The notes: a model not told the origin generated them from the sequence alone. Numbered from the stretch's first letter, positions 42,530 to 52,575 are shown. The stretch is DNA of 64,000 nt from Scheffersomyces stipitis CBS 6054 (GCF_000209165.1 NC_009047.1:124001-188000), one strand, 5' to 3'. Translations and numbers: made by a program.

Positions 42530-43025
42530 TCTGTCGACTTTCAACAATAAATAGACACTATTTGCTAAATGTATCAATGACTAATGGAAAAAACAAAGAA
42601 AAGTTTACCAAGATGACTATCTATGACAAATTATCGATAAAGGCAGGAAGAGTCACGTGAATCATGCGAAGACTGTGCAACCTTTGACCAATTAGGCAAG
42701 GTTCTGAGGTCAGCAATGTAGTCTTGAAAACTTGGTGTAGCAACGGGGAACATATTTGTCGCTGATATTTCTGTGAATTGTTTGCCATCTGCATGTGTTC
42801 AAGAAAGAAGCTTGACGGCTACTCTCCTAGTTGTTCATTTTTGCGCTCCTTTTGTTTGGCTCCTACTTTCTCAGCAGGCTGCAAAAAAAAGAAAGTTGCG
42901 AACAAAAAATAATTAGATAAATACAATTTTGATTATTATTTAAATACTCTCAAACTCAGCCTTCTAGCAAACTATGAACAGGCTGCACATCTCCCATTTT
43001 TCTATTCTATCTATTTTCAAGCGCT
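42530..43025. promoter_or_regulatory. NAR1 upstream region with TCACGTGA site
   Basis: 496 bp between the NAR1 start and the YTP1 stop. It contains the palindrome TCACGTGA at 42653-42660 (Cbf1-type E-box). Confidence 0.6.
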
Positions 43026-44384
43026 CTAGCCCAGACCGCCGCTGCCAACAGGAGTGTCGTCTTCTGATAAGTCTCCCAACTCAAAATCTTCGGCTTGTCT
43101 AGCATGAACCAGTTCATATTCACCACTTCCACTCAACTCGCCATTCTCATCGTAACCGACCAACCGTAAGTAGAGAGCCAAAAGCAACTGGTTCCACAAG
43201 AATATGAGAAACGCTGCTGAGGAGACAACAAGAATATATGCCGAGTGGTCTGAGCCCAAGTCGTGAACCAACTGTAACTGTTCCTCAGTGGCTGACATAA
43301 AGAGGATTCCTGCAAGGGTAAGACAGAATGGTGGCATGTACTGGAACGACAAAATACGACCGGTTTCCGAACAGGCTTTGTCGTGCAACAAAAACAGGAT
43401 CTCGATTACTCTGGTGACACCTGCACCCATAAGTGCCAAGCCAAACAAGCTATGGACTTTCGTCGAGATTTCCAAGTGCTGAGAATGCTGCGACATCGAA
43501 TACCCTGTGAAAACGAGCAAGGCACTAGGAATAAAAGTTCTTCTGTTTTTCATCGACAAGTACATTCCTAACAAGCCTCCAGACCACCAGATGATACCCA
43601 TGGCAGTGTGCTGATAGTCCCCCATTGACCAGTCCTCGGTGCCCCACCTATGTTCTGTGAAAGTGTTCACAATACCCCAAACACACATAACGGTAGAATC
43701 GTAGAATTCTTGCGACTTTAGGTTGGAGCTGTTGTGCAACTGGTGGGTTCTGATCCACGGAACTACAAGTACGAACGACAACACAAACGAGTACAAAATA
43801 AAGGCCGAACCCATGATTCCATGAGCAATACATTGACCAGTGTGTTTCCCATAACAAAATCCAAATAGCGCCACAGGAGCCATGCACACTCTAACCCAGC
43901 CAGTTAGCACTGCTAGGAAGGACAATGTCTTGTAGATCTTGTAAGTGAAGCCATATTCGCCTCTGCTCTGCCAATGGGGATAGAACTTGTTGATGACCAA
44001 GTTTGAGCCATTGATAAGCGTGCCCACAAAAATAGTTGCTCCCAATAGAGCCGAGAGAAACCAGCTGGTACCCTTAGAAGTTCTGTTTTCGTGATTATCT
44101 ACATTATCTGGAAAATCCAAGAACAACGACTCAAAGACAGAATAGCCCGTGGACACGCATTGCAACAATAATGACCAATGTAATCTGTCAGCAAAAGCTA
44201 GCACCGACGAAAGCGACGGTAGCACCAATAGGAGTGCCAAGGTGAGAATCCAGTGGAAGGTCTTGGATTCTGGGTTTATCGGATGAAACTGCTTCCGTTC
44301 TCCTTCGTCCATATCCATGTCAGCGGCAACCACCGCTGCGAAAACGACAATTGCAGCCGTCGATAGTCTGGATATCTTTAGCAT
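43026..44384 (-). CDS. YTP1: Ytp1-family multispanning membrane protein
   Basis: 452 residues. Signal-like N-terminus (ISRLSTAAIVVFAAVVAADM), His/Asp-containing lumenal start, then about eleven hydrophobic segments. The blocks FTEHRWGTEDWSMGDYQHTA and GIIWWSGGLLGMYLS, and HGIMGSAFILYSF, identify the Ytp1/DUF2427 family (S. cerevisiae YNL237W). The molecular function is not known for the family; it resembles mitochondrial electron-transport membrane proteins only weakly. It is divergent from KEX2. CACGTGAC at 44486-44493 lies about 100 bp upstream of the start. Confidence 0.88.
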   Translation of the reverse strand: MLKISRLSTAAIVVFAAVVAADMDMDEGERKQFHPINPESKTFHWILTLALLLVLPSLSSVLAFADRLHWSLLLQCVSTGYSVFESLFLDFPDNVDNHENRTSKGTSWFLSALLGATIFVGTLINGSNLVINKFYPHWQSRGEYGFTYKIYKTLSFLAVLTGWVRVCMAPVALFGFCYGKHTGQCIAHGIMGSAFILYSFVLSFVLVVPWIRTHQLHNSSNLKSQEFYDSTVMCVWGIVNTFTEHRWGTEDWSMGDYQHTAMGIIWWSGGLLGMYLSMKNRRTFIPSALLVFTGYSMSQHSQHLEISTKVHSLFGLALMGAGVTRVIEILFLLHDKACSETGRILSFQYMPPFCLTLAGILFMSATEEQLQLVHDLGSDHSAYILVVSSAAFLIFLWNQLLLALYLRLVGYDENGELSGSGEYELVHARQAEDFELGDLSEDDTPVGSGGLG

Positions 44385-45254
44385 GTTTCAGTTTGAAACA
44401 GTAGTTGCAGTTTTAACGTGTTCAGGCTCATAATCGGATCATACTGAAGTAAGCATAAAACCGAATCGCACTAGTGCTTATGAGACACGTGACTGAAAAC
44501 TATCTCGCTCAAATATCAATAATTTTATGGAGGAATTTACTGTAGATTTAGCTTCCCAATTTAGTGGAGATGTATTGTATATTCTGAAATTAGCATAAAT
44601 ATGAGAGCACCATTTCTCTGATTGGTGTTCAAATGGGGCAACGTGGCGATTTTTGCTGTTGTCTCATTCGTAGACAAAACTGTTTTTGTACCATGCCCAG
44701 AACGGCGTTGGAATGTGTGAACCTTGAAGTAGCCCTTTTGGCGGTGTAAAAGTTGCAGCCCACTAATTTTTGTCGCTACTCCCCTTTCTACTCTCAGTAA
44801 TCTCCTTTTATCGAGCCGCACCGCGGGAGCAACTCTCGCAATCGCGGTAATTTTGTGTTGACTTTTCCCCGTCGCAAGATGAAGGACGTGGCACTGAATC
44901 TGTTGAAAAATGCCTGAGCCTAAAAATATGTCTTCATCTCAGATCACAGACTGTTCGGCTCCATTTTCAGATATACCAACACGGTACACTATTGTCTGCA
45001 TCGTGACTTCGGGAGTTTTCCAAATACAACCAGAAGGGAACTACTTTTGGTGATAGCCTGTTTTATTTATTGCCTGTTTGACTTTCACTCACTTGATTAG
45101 ATTTTTCTACGTTTCACCTATCAACTATACTGAATTCATAAACTATCCGGATATACTTGAATTCTGTTATTAGATTCAACTAATAGTACCGTTTCAGTCT
45201 TTGCAGTCTCGTTTTATACTTCCCCAAATTTTATGATTATATCTAACTAACAAG
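44385..45254. promoter_or_regulatory. Divergent promoter region YTP1 / KEX2
   Basis: 870 bp between divergent starts. It contains CACGTGAC at 44486-44493. An 86-codon minus-strand frame (44561-44821) begins at a non-ATG codon and is not called. Confidence 0.6.
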
Positions 45255-48134
45255 ATGTTGTTTCCGTTACGGACTTTACTCCTCATTCTCTCGGTGTTGC
45301 TTCAGGTGCAATCGACAGCGATTCCCAAGAGAGACTACGAGCTGAAGAACTACTACATTTTCGAGATCGACACCTCGATTTCACAACAGCCATTAGCTGA
45401 CTTCACCAGCAAGTACCGTCTGCACTACAAGTTCGAACACCAGCTTCAAGGTCTTGATAACCACTATGTTTTCAGTATCAACAAATCGCACCCTCACAAC
45501 GACTTCTTAGGAAACCACAAGTCCAACGACTTCAACTTGATGAAGAGATCTCCGGGGTTTGAAGACGAATACGACTACTTGGTTTCGAACCCGCACTTGA
45601 GATCAATTCACCAGTTGAAGCCCAGAACTTTGTCTAAAAGAATGCCTGTCTTGATCACAGACGACAAGGAATACGAAAGAATAATAGATAGCAAACGTGC
45701 GGATGCTATTACTAATTTTCCCGTTGTTAATACTGTAGATGCTAATACAGATGCTGCTGGGAATACTGTAGATGCCTCGAAGCAGCTTTTGAAGGACGTG
45801 TCGGACAGTCTTAGTATCCGCGATCCTGGCTTCATTGAACAGTGGCATTTGATCAACACTGCATATCCTGGTCACGACGTCAACGTCACAGGCTTGTGGT
45901 ATGAAGGTATAACTGGTACCGGTATAGTCAGCGCAATTGTAGACGATGGTTTGGACGCTGAAAGTGAAGACTTGCGTGCCAACTTCAACGCTAAGGGTTC
46001 ATGGGACTTCAATGACAACACCAACATCCCGTTGCCGCGCTTGTATGACGATCACCACGGCACTAGATGTGCTGGTGAGATCGCTGCTGTCAAGAACGAT
46101 GTCTGTGGAGTAGGTGTGGCGTATGATTCCACAGTAGCCGGTATCCGGATCTTGTCTGGACCCATTACAGCTGCCGAAGAGGCTGCCGCCTTGATCTACG
46201 GCTTGGATGTCAACGACATCTACTCTTGTTCCTGGGGTCCAACCGATGACGGAAGAACGCTTGCGGAACCGGAAACTGTCGTGAAAAAAGCTATGATCAA
46301 GGGTGTCCAAGAGGGTCGTAAAGATAAGGGATCTATCTATGTGTTTGCCTCTGGAAACGGTGGCAGATCATATGACTCATGCAACTACGATGGATATACC
46401 AATTCCATCTTTTCCATAACAGTAGGTGCTATCGACTACAAGGGAATTCATCCTGATTATGCCGAGGCCTGTTCAGCCGTCATGGTGGTGACCTATTCAT
46501 CTGGCTCGGGAGAACATATCCACACTACTGATATCAAGAAGAGATGTACAGCTAGCCACGGAGGTACATCTGCAGCTGCACCCTTAGCAGCTGGAATCTA
46601 TGCCTTGGTATTGCAAGCTAATCCGAACTTGACATGGAGGGATGTCCAGTATGTATCTGTGCTAAGTTCGGTTCCCATCAACCAACAGGATGGTAACTAT
46701 CAAACCACAGCATTGAATAGAGAGTACTCTCACAAGTATGGTTACGGTAAGATAGACGCTTATCAGATGGTACACTTTGCCAAGGACTGGAAGAATGTAA
46801 AGCCTCAGGCGTTCTTCTACTCCGACATCCAGCTGGTTAGAGAGACTTTGGAAACGAACGCTCCTCCCCCTAAAGAAAACAATGCGAACGATGGAGTTGA
46901 GAAACCTCCCGCTGATTCTCACAAGAGAGATGGCAATATCATCCGGAAGAAGATCACTGTTACTGAAGAGGATTTGAAGATTATGAATGTAGAAAGAGTA
47001 GAACATGTTACTGTGAAACTCAACATTATGGCTACATTTAGGGGCCGTGTAGGAGTCAGATTGATTTCTCCCACTGGTGTGACCAGTGACTTGGCTACTT
47101 TCCGCCCTCGTGATAACTCTGGTGTAGGGTTCAAGGATTGGACGTTCATGTCTGTTGCTCATTGGGGAGAGTCAGGTTTGGGGGACTGGACCATAGAGGT
47201 GTTTGGAGACGAAAATTCTTCCAAACAGAAGAATACCATTGTCTTTGAAAACTGGCAATTGCGTTTCTTTGGTGAGTCTATTGATGCCGACAAAGCTGAA
47301 ACATACGAGTTAGAAAAGGACTATGCTGCTGTTAGAAGAGACAGACTTTCGCAGAACAATGACAAGCAACCTGAGACAACTTCAGAGACTTTGTCATCGT
47401 CTGAGAGTGTGTCATCTTCAGAAGTTGGAACCTCAACTGTGTCTACTGAGAGCTCTACAAGTGTAACTAGTACTTCAGACTCTACAACACCTGTAGAAGA
47501 GGATCACAATGCTGAAAAAGTAACAGAAAGTGTTTCCGCTAGCTCGAGTTCTACCCAAGACGCCGAGGCTACGGAGTCGAGTGGAGCAGAAGAAGATGAA
47601 GACGGCAAGTTGAAATATTCCGCAGACCATACGGGCCAGTATTTTATGGCACTTGCTGTTGTCGGCTTTATAGTCATCATTCTTTTCATGAAGTTCTTCA
47701 AGACGCCAGGAAGCGGCAGAAGAAGAAGAAGAGAGGATTTTGAGTTTGACATAATTCCTGGCGAGGACTATTCTGACAGCGAAGACGACGAAGATTCTAT
47801 GGAATTTGGACGTAGAAGCGGAAGAAGAGCACCACCAGCACCTTCATTTATTCCTAATGAAGTCGACGATGAGGACGACGATCGTGCCAGAGATAGAGTC
47901 TATGATGAGTTCAATAGCGACACATTGCCCGAGTACGAAGAAGAGATGTTTAGAATAGACGACGAGGATGAGGACGACGACCATAAGAAGCCCAAGAAGA
48001 CCGTTCGAATCGACACGGGCGATTCCAAAGTCAAAGAAGAAGAACAAAGACTTATTGACGATATAGACGACAAGAATCCAGACGATGCTGTTGAAGACGA
48101 AAGGTTGATCAACACGGGGTCGTCGTCCAGCTGA
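45255..48134 (+). CDS. KEX2: Kexin, Golgi subtilisin-like proprotein convertase
   Basis: 959 residues. Signal peptide at 1-22, then a prodomain. Lys-Arg129 (TLSKR) is the likely autoprocessing site; other KR pairs are at 25, 98 and 148. Catalytic residues by alignment to yeast Kex2 are Asp230 (AIVDDGLD), His268 (DDHHGTRCAGE), Asn368 (FASGNGG) and Ser439 (GGTSAAAP). The P domain follows to about 680, a Ser/Thr-rich acidic stalk at ~700-790, a membrane span at ~797-815, and an acidic cytosolic tail. Kex2 cleaves after Lys-Arg or Arg-Arg in the late Golgi, processing pheromone precursors and secreted hydrolases. The segment between prodomain site and catalytic domain is about 35 residues longer than in S. 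cerevisiae and holds an imperfect NTVDA repeat. The tail has FEFDII where S. cerevisiae has YEFDII. Confidence 0.96.
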   Translation: MLFPLRTLLLILSVLLQVQSTAIPKRDYELKNYYIFEIDTSISQQPLADFTSKYRLHYKFEHQLQGLDNHYVFSINKSHPHNDFLGNHKSNDFNLMKRSPGFEDEYDYLVSNPHLRSIHQLKPRTLSKRMPVLITDDKEYERIIDSKRADAITNFPVVNTVDANTDAAGNTVDASKQLLKDVSDSLSIRDPGFIEQWHLINTAYPGHDVNVTGLWYEGITGTGIVSAIVDDGLDAESEDLRANFNAKGSWDFNDNTNIPLPRLYDDHHGTRCAGEIAAVKNDVCGVGVAYDSTVAGIRILSGPITAAEEAAALIYGLDVNDIYSCSWGPTDDGRTLAEPETVVKKAMIKGVQEGRKDKGSIYVFASGNGGRSYDSCNYDGYTNSIFSITVGAIDYKGIHPDYAEACSAVMVVTYSSGSGEHIHTTDIKKRCTASHGGTSAAAPLAAGIYALVLQANPNLTWRDVQYVSVLSSVPINQQDGNYQTTALNREYSHKYGYGKIDAYQMVHFAKDWKNVKPQAFFYSDIQLVRETLETNAPPPKENNANDGVEKPPADSHKRDGNIIRKKITVTEEDLKIMNVERVEHVTVKLNIMATFRGRVGVRLISPTGVTSDLATFRPRDNSGVGFKDWTFMSVAHWGESGLGDWTIEVFGDENSSKQKNTIVFENWQLRFFGESIDADKAETYELEKDYAAVRRDRLSQNNDKQPETTSETLSSSESVSSSEVGTSTVSTESSTSVTSTSDSTTPVEEDHNAEKVTESVSASSSSTQDAEATESSGAEEDEDGKLKYSADHTGQYFMALAVVGFIVIILFMKFFKTPGSGRRRRREDFEFDIIPGEDYSDSEDDEDSMEFGRRSGRRAPPAPSFIPNEVDDEDDDRARDRVYDEFNSDTLPEYEEEMFRIDDEDEDDDHKKPKKTVRIDTGDSKVKEEEQRLIDDIDDKNPDDAVEDERLINTGSSSS

Positions 48135-48569
48135 GGCCTTTGAGCTCGAAGTTTTCAGCAATTGTGCATATACAGATATAATATACAATTTAAAATGGAA
48201 GTATAGCAGTTGGAAAATGATAAAGAGCATTGATAGAAAAGTAAATGGAAATTGCGATTGCAATTGCAATAATAAGTAGGAATTCCCGTCTCCACAAATG
48301 AGGATGTAGGAAGTCGTGATTCAGCCGCTAGACCGCAGGGCGTATCTCTATAATTGCTCCATTTGTCCAGGCATTTCCACATGAAAAGGATAATAGAAGA
48401 AAAGCCTGCAGAGGAGCCAGCGATTAGCTGCAAACGAGTCAGTGTCGCTGGGAAAATAATCCGAGGATCGGCTGGTGCTCATGGGTGAAAGGTTCCTGAT
48501 GTCCGGAAAGAACCTTATCACAATCCTTTGAGCCAGCAAGAGGTTGTACGATTTTGCCACGGAATTCAG

Positions 48570-48624
48570 TGAAAAGTTACCGAGAAGTTACTGAGAAGTT
48601 ACTGAGAAGTTGCTGAGAAATTGG
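48570..48624 (+). repeat. Five 11-bp tandem repeats
   Basis: Units tgaaaagttac, cgagaagttac, tgagaagttac, tgagaagttgc and tgagaaattgg follow head to tail. Confidence 0.85.
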
Positions 48625-50000
48625 CAAGACTTTAGCGAGGGAGTTCCAGTGGAGCGGCTGCGGGTTATTACAAAAGACAAAACCCGAAAGTCGCACAGTC
48701 GAGATCAGACTGATTTCACGTGACATGTAGAAACTTTTGTCCGACATGCTTACGACCGATCCGAACGTCAGAAGAGATGGCTCGACGGAGAAATGGAGAT
48801 CAGAGATGGAGATATGGGGTAAATTGTGGGTCTATCATGGTTGCATTGTTATAAGAGTGTCAGTGGTGAAGATCAACTTTTGAGCTTATGAAAATTTATA
48901 GAATGGAGGCCATTTTGGCCATGTTTCTGGCGATATGTAATCAGAAATCACGGAACTAGCTTCACTGGATTCTCGCTGTTACCGCTTTGGGCAGCAACGG
49001 TCGTGATTTTTCCGTGCTGCGAGCGGTGGTGGCCCGAGCAGTTCTCTCGGTAAACCTGGAGTTTTCGCAAACTTCCGCCTGCGGCATGGTGCGCTCCAGG
49101 TGGGGAGGAACAGGTCCAGCACCGTGCGGCTTGAACGCTACGCTAGACCTGGTCTAGCGAGAGAGCCAGTATATATATAGAGCAATGGTGGAAGAATCCG
49201 CCTGCGCCAGAGCTGGAGATATATATTTGAGAGCATTGAGTTCAACGAGAAATTGTAGTGGTAGTTGTAGGTGTAGATGTACTGGCTTAGTGATCAGGAA
49301 GCTACGGGAAGATTGTAGGTGCATCACCGTAGTGCGAAATTCTGCCGTGCCAGAGAACTCTCCGACGCTGGTGCCACCGAAGAGTGATACCGAAGAGTTA
49401 TACCGAAGAGCCAGATCTGAAGTCTTAGTCAATGGAATCATTGTCGAGTCATTTTGGACCCCCCATGGCATCATGTGCGGACTCGTACGTCTGTATTTGG
49501 AGTCAACCAAACCCCCGACAGAATGGTGTTACTATTTGGGTGCCCCCACGGCAGATGTAGCTCCATCCCTGTTAGTAATACATGAGTTCGGGTCTACATT
49601 CTACTAATTTTTCGCTTCGGGCCTGACAAATTTCACAGCGGACTGTGACTGACCTGCCTGGGCCTAGAACAGTACCACGACCACGAAGAGAGCTAAATCC
49701 GATGATCATGTCCCCAGAATTTGGTGGCTATTCAACCGGTGGCCAACACGAGCATACCAGACGGCCCAGTGATGTTGAGCCAGTTGAAGCCTATGTATTC
49801 GGCTGGGTTTGTCCGATAGTTGTACCCCTATTAGAGCTCTTGCCTTCGCAGACTGTCCATGCTAAATTAGCGGTGTCGCTATTTTTCTGCCATTTTTTCC
49901 GTACCGCAACTCAGCATTTCTCACTAATTGCGACAGCACACTCTCCCCAATGCTCGGAAATCGCATTCGCACTCGCACCCACTCGCACGGTGATTTCCCA

Positions 50001-50008
50001 CTATATAA
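50001..50008 (+). promoter_or_regulatory. Probable ZWF1 TATA box
   Basis: ctatataa lies about 150 bp before the ATG at 50156, within an otherwise pyrimidine-rich promoter. Confidence 0.55.
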
Positions 50009-50155
50009 GCGCCGGATTTTTCTCCATGCATGCGGGCCCGATTTTTCAGCTTCTCCTGACTTTTCTCTGGTTGTAATCCTTTCTACTTTTGCCCCCCCCA
50101 AACAGCCAATTGGGATCTACCTTTTCATTTAGAACCACCTACATACCCCTACACT

Positions 50156-51655
50156 ATGTCGTTTGATCCTTTTGGCTCTACAGCCACCATTGTCGTCTTT
50201 GGAGCCTCGGGAGACTTGGCTAAGAAGAAGACCTTCCCTGCTCTCTTTGGCTTGTTCCGTGAGGGCCACTTATCGTCCGATGTCAAGATCATTGGTTATG
50301 CCAGATCACATTTGGAAGAAGACGACTTCAAGAAACGTATTTCGGCCAACTTCAAGGGCGGTAACCCCGAAACGGTGGAGCAGTTTCTCAAACTTACCTC
50401 ATATATCTCCGGACCATACGACACCGATGAAGGATACCAAACTTTGTTGAAGTCAATTGAAGACTATGAAGCCGCCAATAACGTCCTGACCCCAGAGAGA
50501 CTCTTCTACTTAGCCTTGCCGCCATCAGTGTTCACCACAGTTGCTTCGCAGTTGAAGAAGAACGTCTATTCCGAGACTGGCAAGACAAGAATCATTGTTG
50601 AAAAGCCATTTGGCCACGACTTGGAATCTTCCAGACAATTGCAAAAGGACTTGTCGCCTTTGTTCACCGAGGAAGAATTATACAGAATTGACCATTACTT
50701 GGGAAAGGAAATGGTGAAAAACTTGTTGGTGTTGAGATTTGGTAACGAGTTGTTCAACGGTGTTTGGAACAAAAACCATATCAAGTCGATCCAGATCTCG
50801 TTTAAGGAAGCCTTTGGCACCGACGGAAGAGGAGGCTATTTCGATTCCATTGGAATCGTTAGAGACGTCATGCAGAACCATCTCTTGCAAGTTCTTACCC
50901 TCTTGACCATGGACAGACCTGTTTCCTTTGACCCAGAAGCCGTTAGAGACGAAAAGGTCAAGATATTGAAGGCTTTCGATGCTTTGGACCCAGAAGACAT
51001 CTTGTTGGGACAATACGGCAAGTCCGAAGACGGCTCCAAGCCTGGGTACTTGGACGACTCTACTGTTCCTAAGGACTCTAAGTGTGTAACTTACGCTGCT
51101 TTAGGTATAAAGATCCACAACGAAAGATGGGAAGGTGTTCCAATTGTTATGAGAGCCGGTAAGGCTTTGGACGAGTCCAAGGTTGAAATCAGAATCCAGT
51201 TCAAGCCTGTAGCAAGAGGTATGTTCAAGGAAATCCAGAGAAACGAATTGGTTATCAGAGTGCAACCGAACGAATCCATATACTTGAAGATAAACTCCAA
51301 GATTCCAGGAATTTCTACTGAGACTTCCTTGACAGACTTGGACTTGACATACTCTACCAGATACTCAAAGGACTTCTGGATTCCAGAGGCTTACGAAGCC
51401 TTAATCAGAGACTGTTACTTGGGTAACCACTCCAACTTTGTCAGAGACGATGAGTTGGATGTTTCATGGAAGTTGTTCACACCATTGTTGCAGTACATTG
51501 AATCTGACAAGTCTCCACAGCCAGAAGTATATGCTTACGGATCTAAGGGTCCTAAGGGCTTGAGAGAGTTCTTGAACAAACACGACTACATCTTCGCCGA
51601 TGAAGGTACATACCAATGGCCATTGACTACACCAAAGGTCAAGGGTAAGATCTAG
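50156..51655 (+). CDS. ZWF1: Glucose-6-phosphate 1-dehydrogenase
   Basis: 499 residues, normal for fungi. The NADP-binding motif FGASGDLAKKK lies at ~15-25, EKPFGHDL at ~149-156, the substrate-binding signature RIDHYLGKE at 177-185 with catalytic-site His180, and the C-terminal domain with the tetramer region follows. It catalyses the first step of the oxidative pentose phosphate pathway in the cytosol and makes NADPH. Codon use is strongly biased (ttg, aag, gtc/gtt, aga), typical of high expression, with only one CTG seen (residue 111). Neighbours NAR1, YTP1 and KEX2 are also close to ZWF1 in S. cerevisiae. Confidence 0.97.
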   Translation: MSFDPFGSTATIVVFGASGDLAKKKTFPALFGLFREGHLSSDVKIIGYARSHLEEDDFKKRISANFKGGNPETVEQFLKLTSYISGPYDTDEGYQTLLKSIEDYEAANNVLTPERLFYLALPPSVFTTVASQLKKNVYSETGKTRIIVEKPFGHDLESSRQLQKDLSPLFTEEELYRIDHYLGKEMVKNLLVLRFGNELFNGVWNKNHIKSIQISFKEAFGTDGRGGYFDSIGIVRDVMQNHLLQVLTLLTMDRPVSFDPEAVRDEKVKILKAFDALDPEDILLGQYGKSEDGSKPGYLDDSTVPKDSKCVTYAALGIKIHNERWEGVPIVMRAGKALDESKVEIRIQFKPVARGMFKEIQRNELVIRVQPNESIYLKINSKIPGISTETSLTDLDLTYSTRYSKDFWIPEAYEALIRDCYLGNHSNFVRDDELDVSWKLFTPLLQYIESDKSPQPEVYAYGSKGPKGLREFLNKHDYIFADEGTYQWPLTTPKVKGKI

Positions 51656-52094
51656 GTAAAGACGAAAAGTATGATAGACGTTTTTGGCGATGAAATGTTT
51701 AATGTGATCTGATAATAGTTTTGTTTTTTCTATAGTTTAATTTTGAAAGTTTGGGCATTCAATATATTGATACGCTTTGTAACTAGAGGTAGTTCTAGAT
51801 GGAAGTACTCCACACTTGTAGTAGTAAATGCTTCTGCTAGCTCTATATACTTTATCGGCTTCTACTGGTAATACTATACGCTTCTATTCACATATAATTG
51901 TTTTGAAATCTATTCCTTCGATTGTGTTTCCATCGGGCTCCTTCAACACAGATCGTGTTCCAAGAGAATCACACCGACAACGTTAAAACTAAAAATCAGA
52001 CATCCATGGAAGGTCGATAAGCGGTCACCGGCATACTAAGATGGGTTCTATTGTATGCTACCGAGGAAACTGCGAATGTTTATGGTAACTTTCA

Positions 52095-52449
52095 TCACTT
52101 TAGTTCAACATGTCGTTGCTGTATTCTCTGGAACCCACGATTCACTAGTGCTTTGACGAAGGTGTCCTTTGTAAACTCAACAAAAGAAATGGTGAACCAC
52201 AAATAATGAATCAGAACTGTTATAATACTGGCAAGTATAAGTCCCAAATCAAACACCTCCTGCAACAGAGGATCAATATTGATAGGACGGTTTTCAACCC
52301 TGTCGTCATAGTCGTATCGGACTGGGAAAGAAGTAGACTTAGTTTCATCATCTTCGTATTTGTGGTTCAGAGAAATAATAAAATAGTAAAGTAGTATAAG
52401 ACAAGACGGAACAACAGAGTATTACAAGTGAATGAATTCCCTGACCCAT
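52095..52449 (-). CDS. Candidate small membrane protein gene, two overlapping frames (+1 shift, splicing or broken gene)
   Basis: A minus-strand frame is open for 108 codons (52421 to stop 52095-52097) without an ATG, yet looks like a real protein: a hydrophobic start, a charged stretch (NHKYEDDETKSTSFPVRYDY, then RVENRPINIDP), a second membrane segment (FDLGLILASIITV with HYLWFTISFV) and a basic amphipathic end (KALVNRGFQRIQQRHVELK). In the adjacent frame ATG 52449 opens 33 codons (MGQGIHSLVILCCSVLSYTT and on) that run into the same region and stop at 52348-52350. A +1 shift near the CGA-AGA-TGA end would join them into about 115 residues. A TATA run lies at 52566-52575 and a 13-codon upstream ORF at 52464-52505. 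Splicing is possible but no GTATGT/TACTAAC pair fits. A sequencing error or pseudogene would give the same picture. I do not recognise the family. Confidence 0.45.
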
Positions 52450-52565
52450 CTTGAGTCTTATACCTAGAAGAATGTCAATACGAAACTAATGGACTGGAAG
52501 TCCATGTTGTTTGTACAGAGCTTAAGAGTTCTATAAGTAAACGAGAAGGAAGGAATATCCCAGAC

Positions 52566-52575
52566 TATTTATATA
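52566..52575 (-). promoter_or_regulatory. TATA-like element for the minus-strand candidate gene
   Basis: On the minus strand the sequence reads TATATAAATA, about 60 bp before the upstream ORF ATG (52505) and 117 bp before ATG 52449. Confidence 0.4.

Larger units (their letters stand above)
48135..50155. other. Intergenic region KEX2-ZWF1
   Basis: 2.0 kb. It holds five 11-bp repeats (48570-48624), TCACGTGA (48716-48723), TAGCGAG motifs (48633, 49155), a GC-rich part around 49000-49150, a 19-bp palindrome (49141-49159) and the ZWF1 TATA box. Two long frames (49185-49607 and 49645-50076) have no recognisable protein character and the second covers the ZWF1 promoter. Confidence 0.6.

Noticed and set aside
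44561..44821. 86-codon minus-strand frame in the YTP1-KEX2 promoter
   Set aside because: Begins at GTG, no motif.
49185..49607. 140-codon plus-strand frame with ATG and a TATA run 7-16 bp upstream
   Set aside because: Cys/Arg/Ser-biased composition without recognisable motifs; the TATA is too close to the ATG; likely chance in a GC-richer stretch.
49645..50076. 143-codon plus-strand frame
   Set aside because: It covers the ZWF1 promoter and TATA box, uses no convincing start and shows no protein-like pattern.
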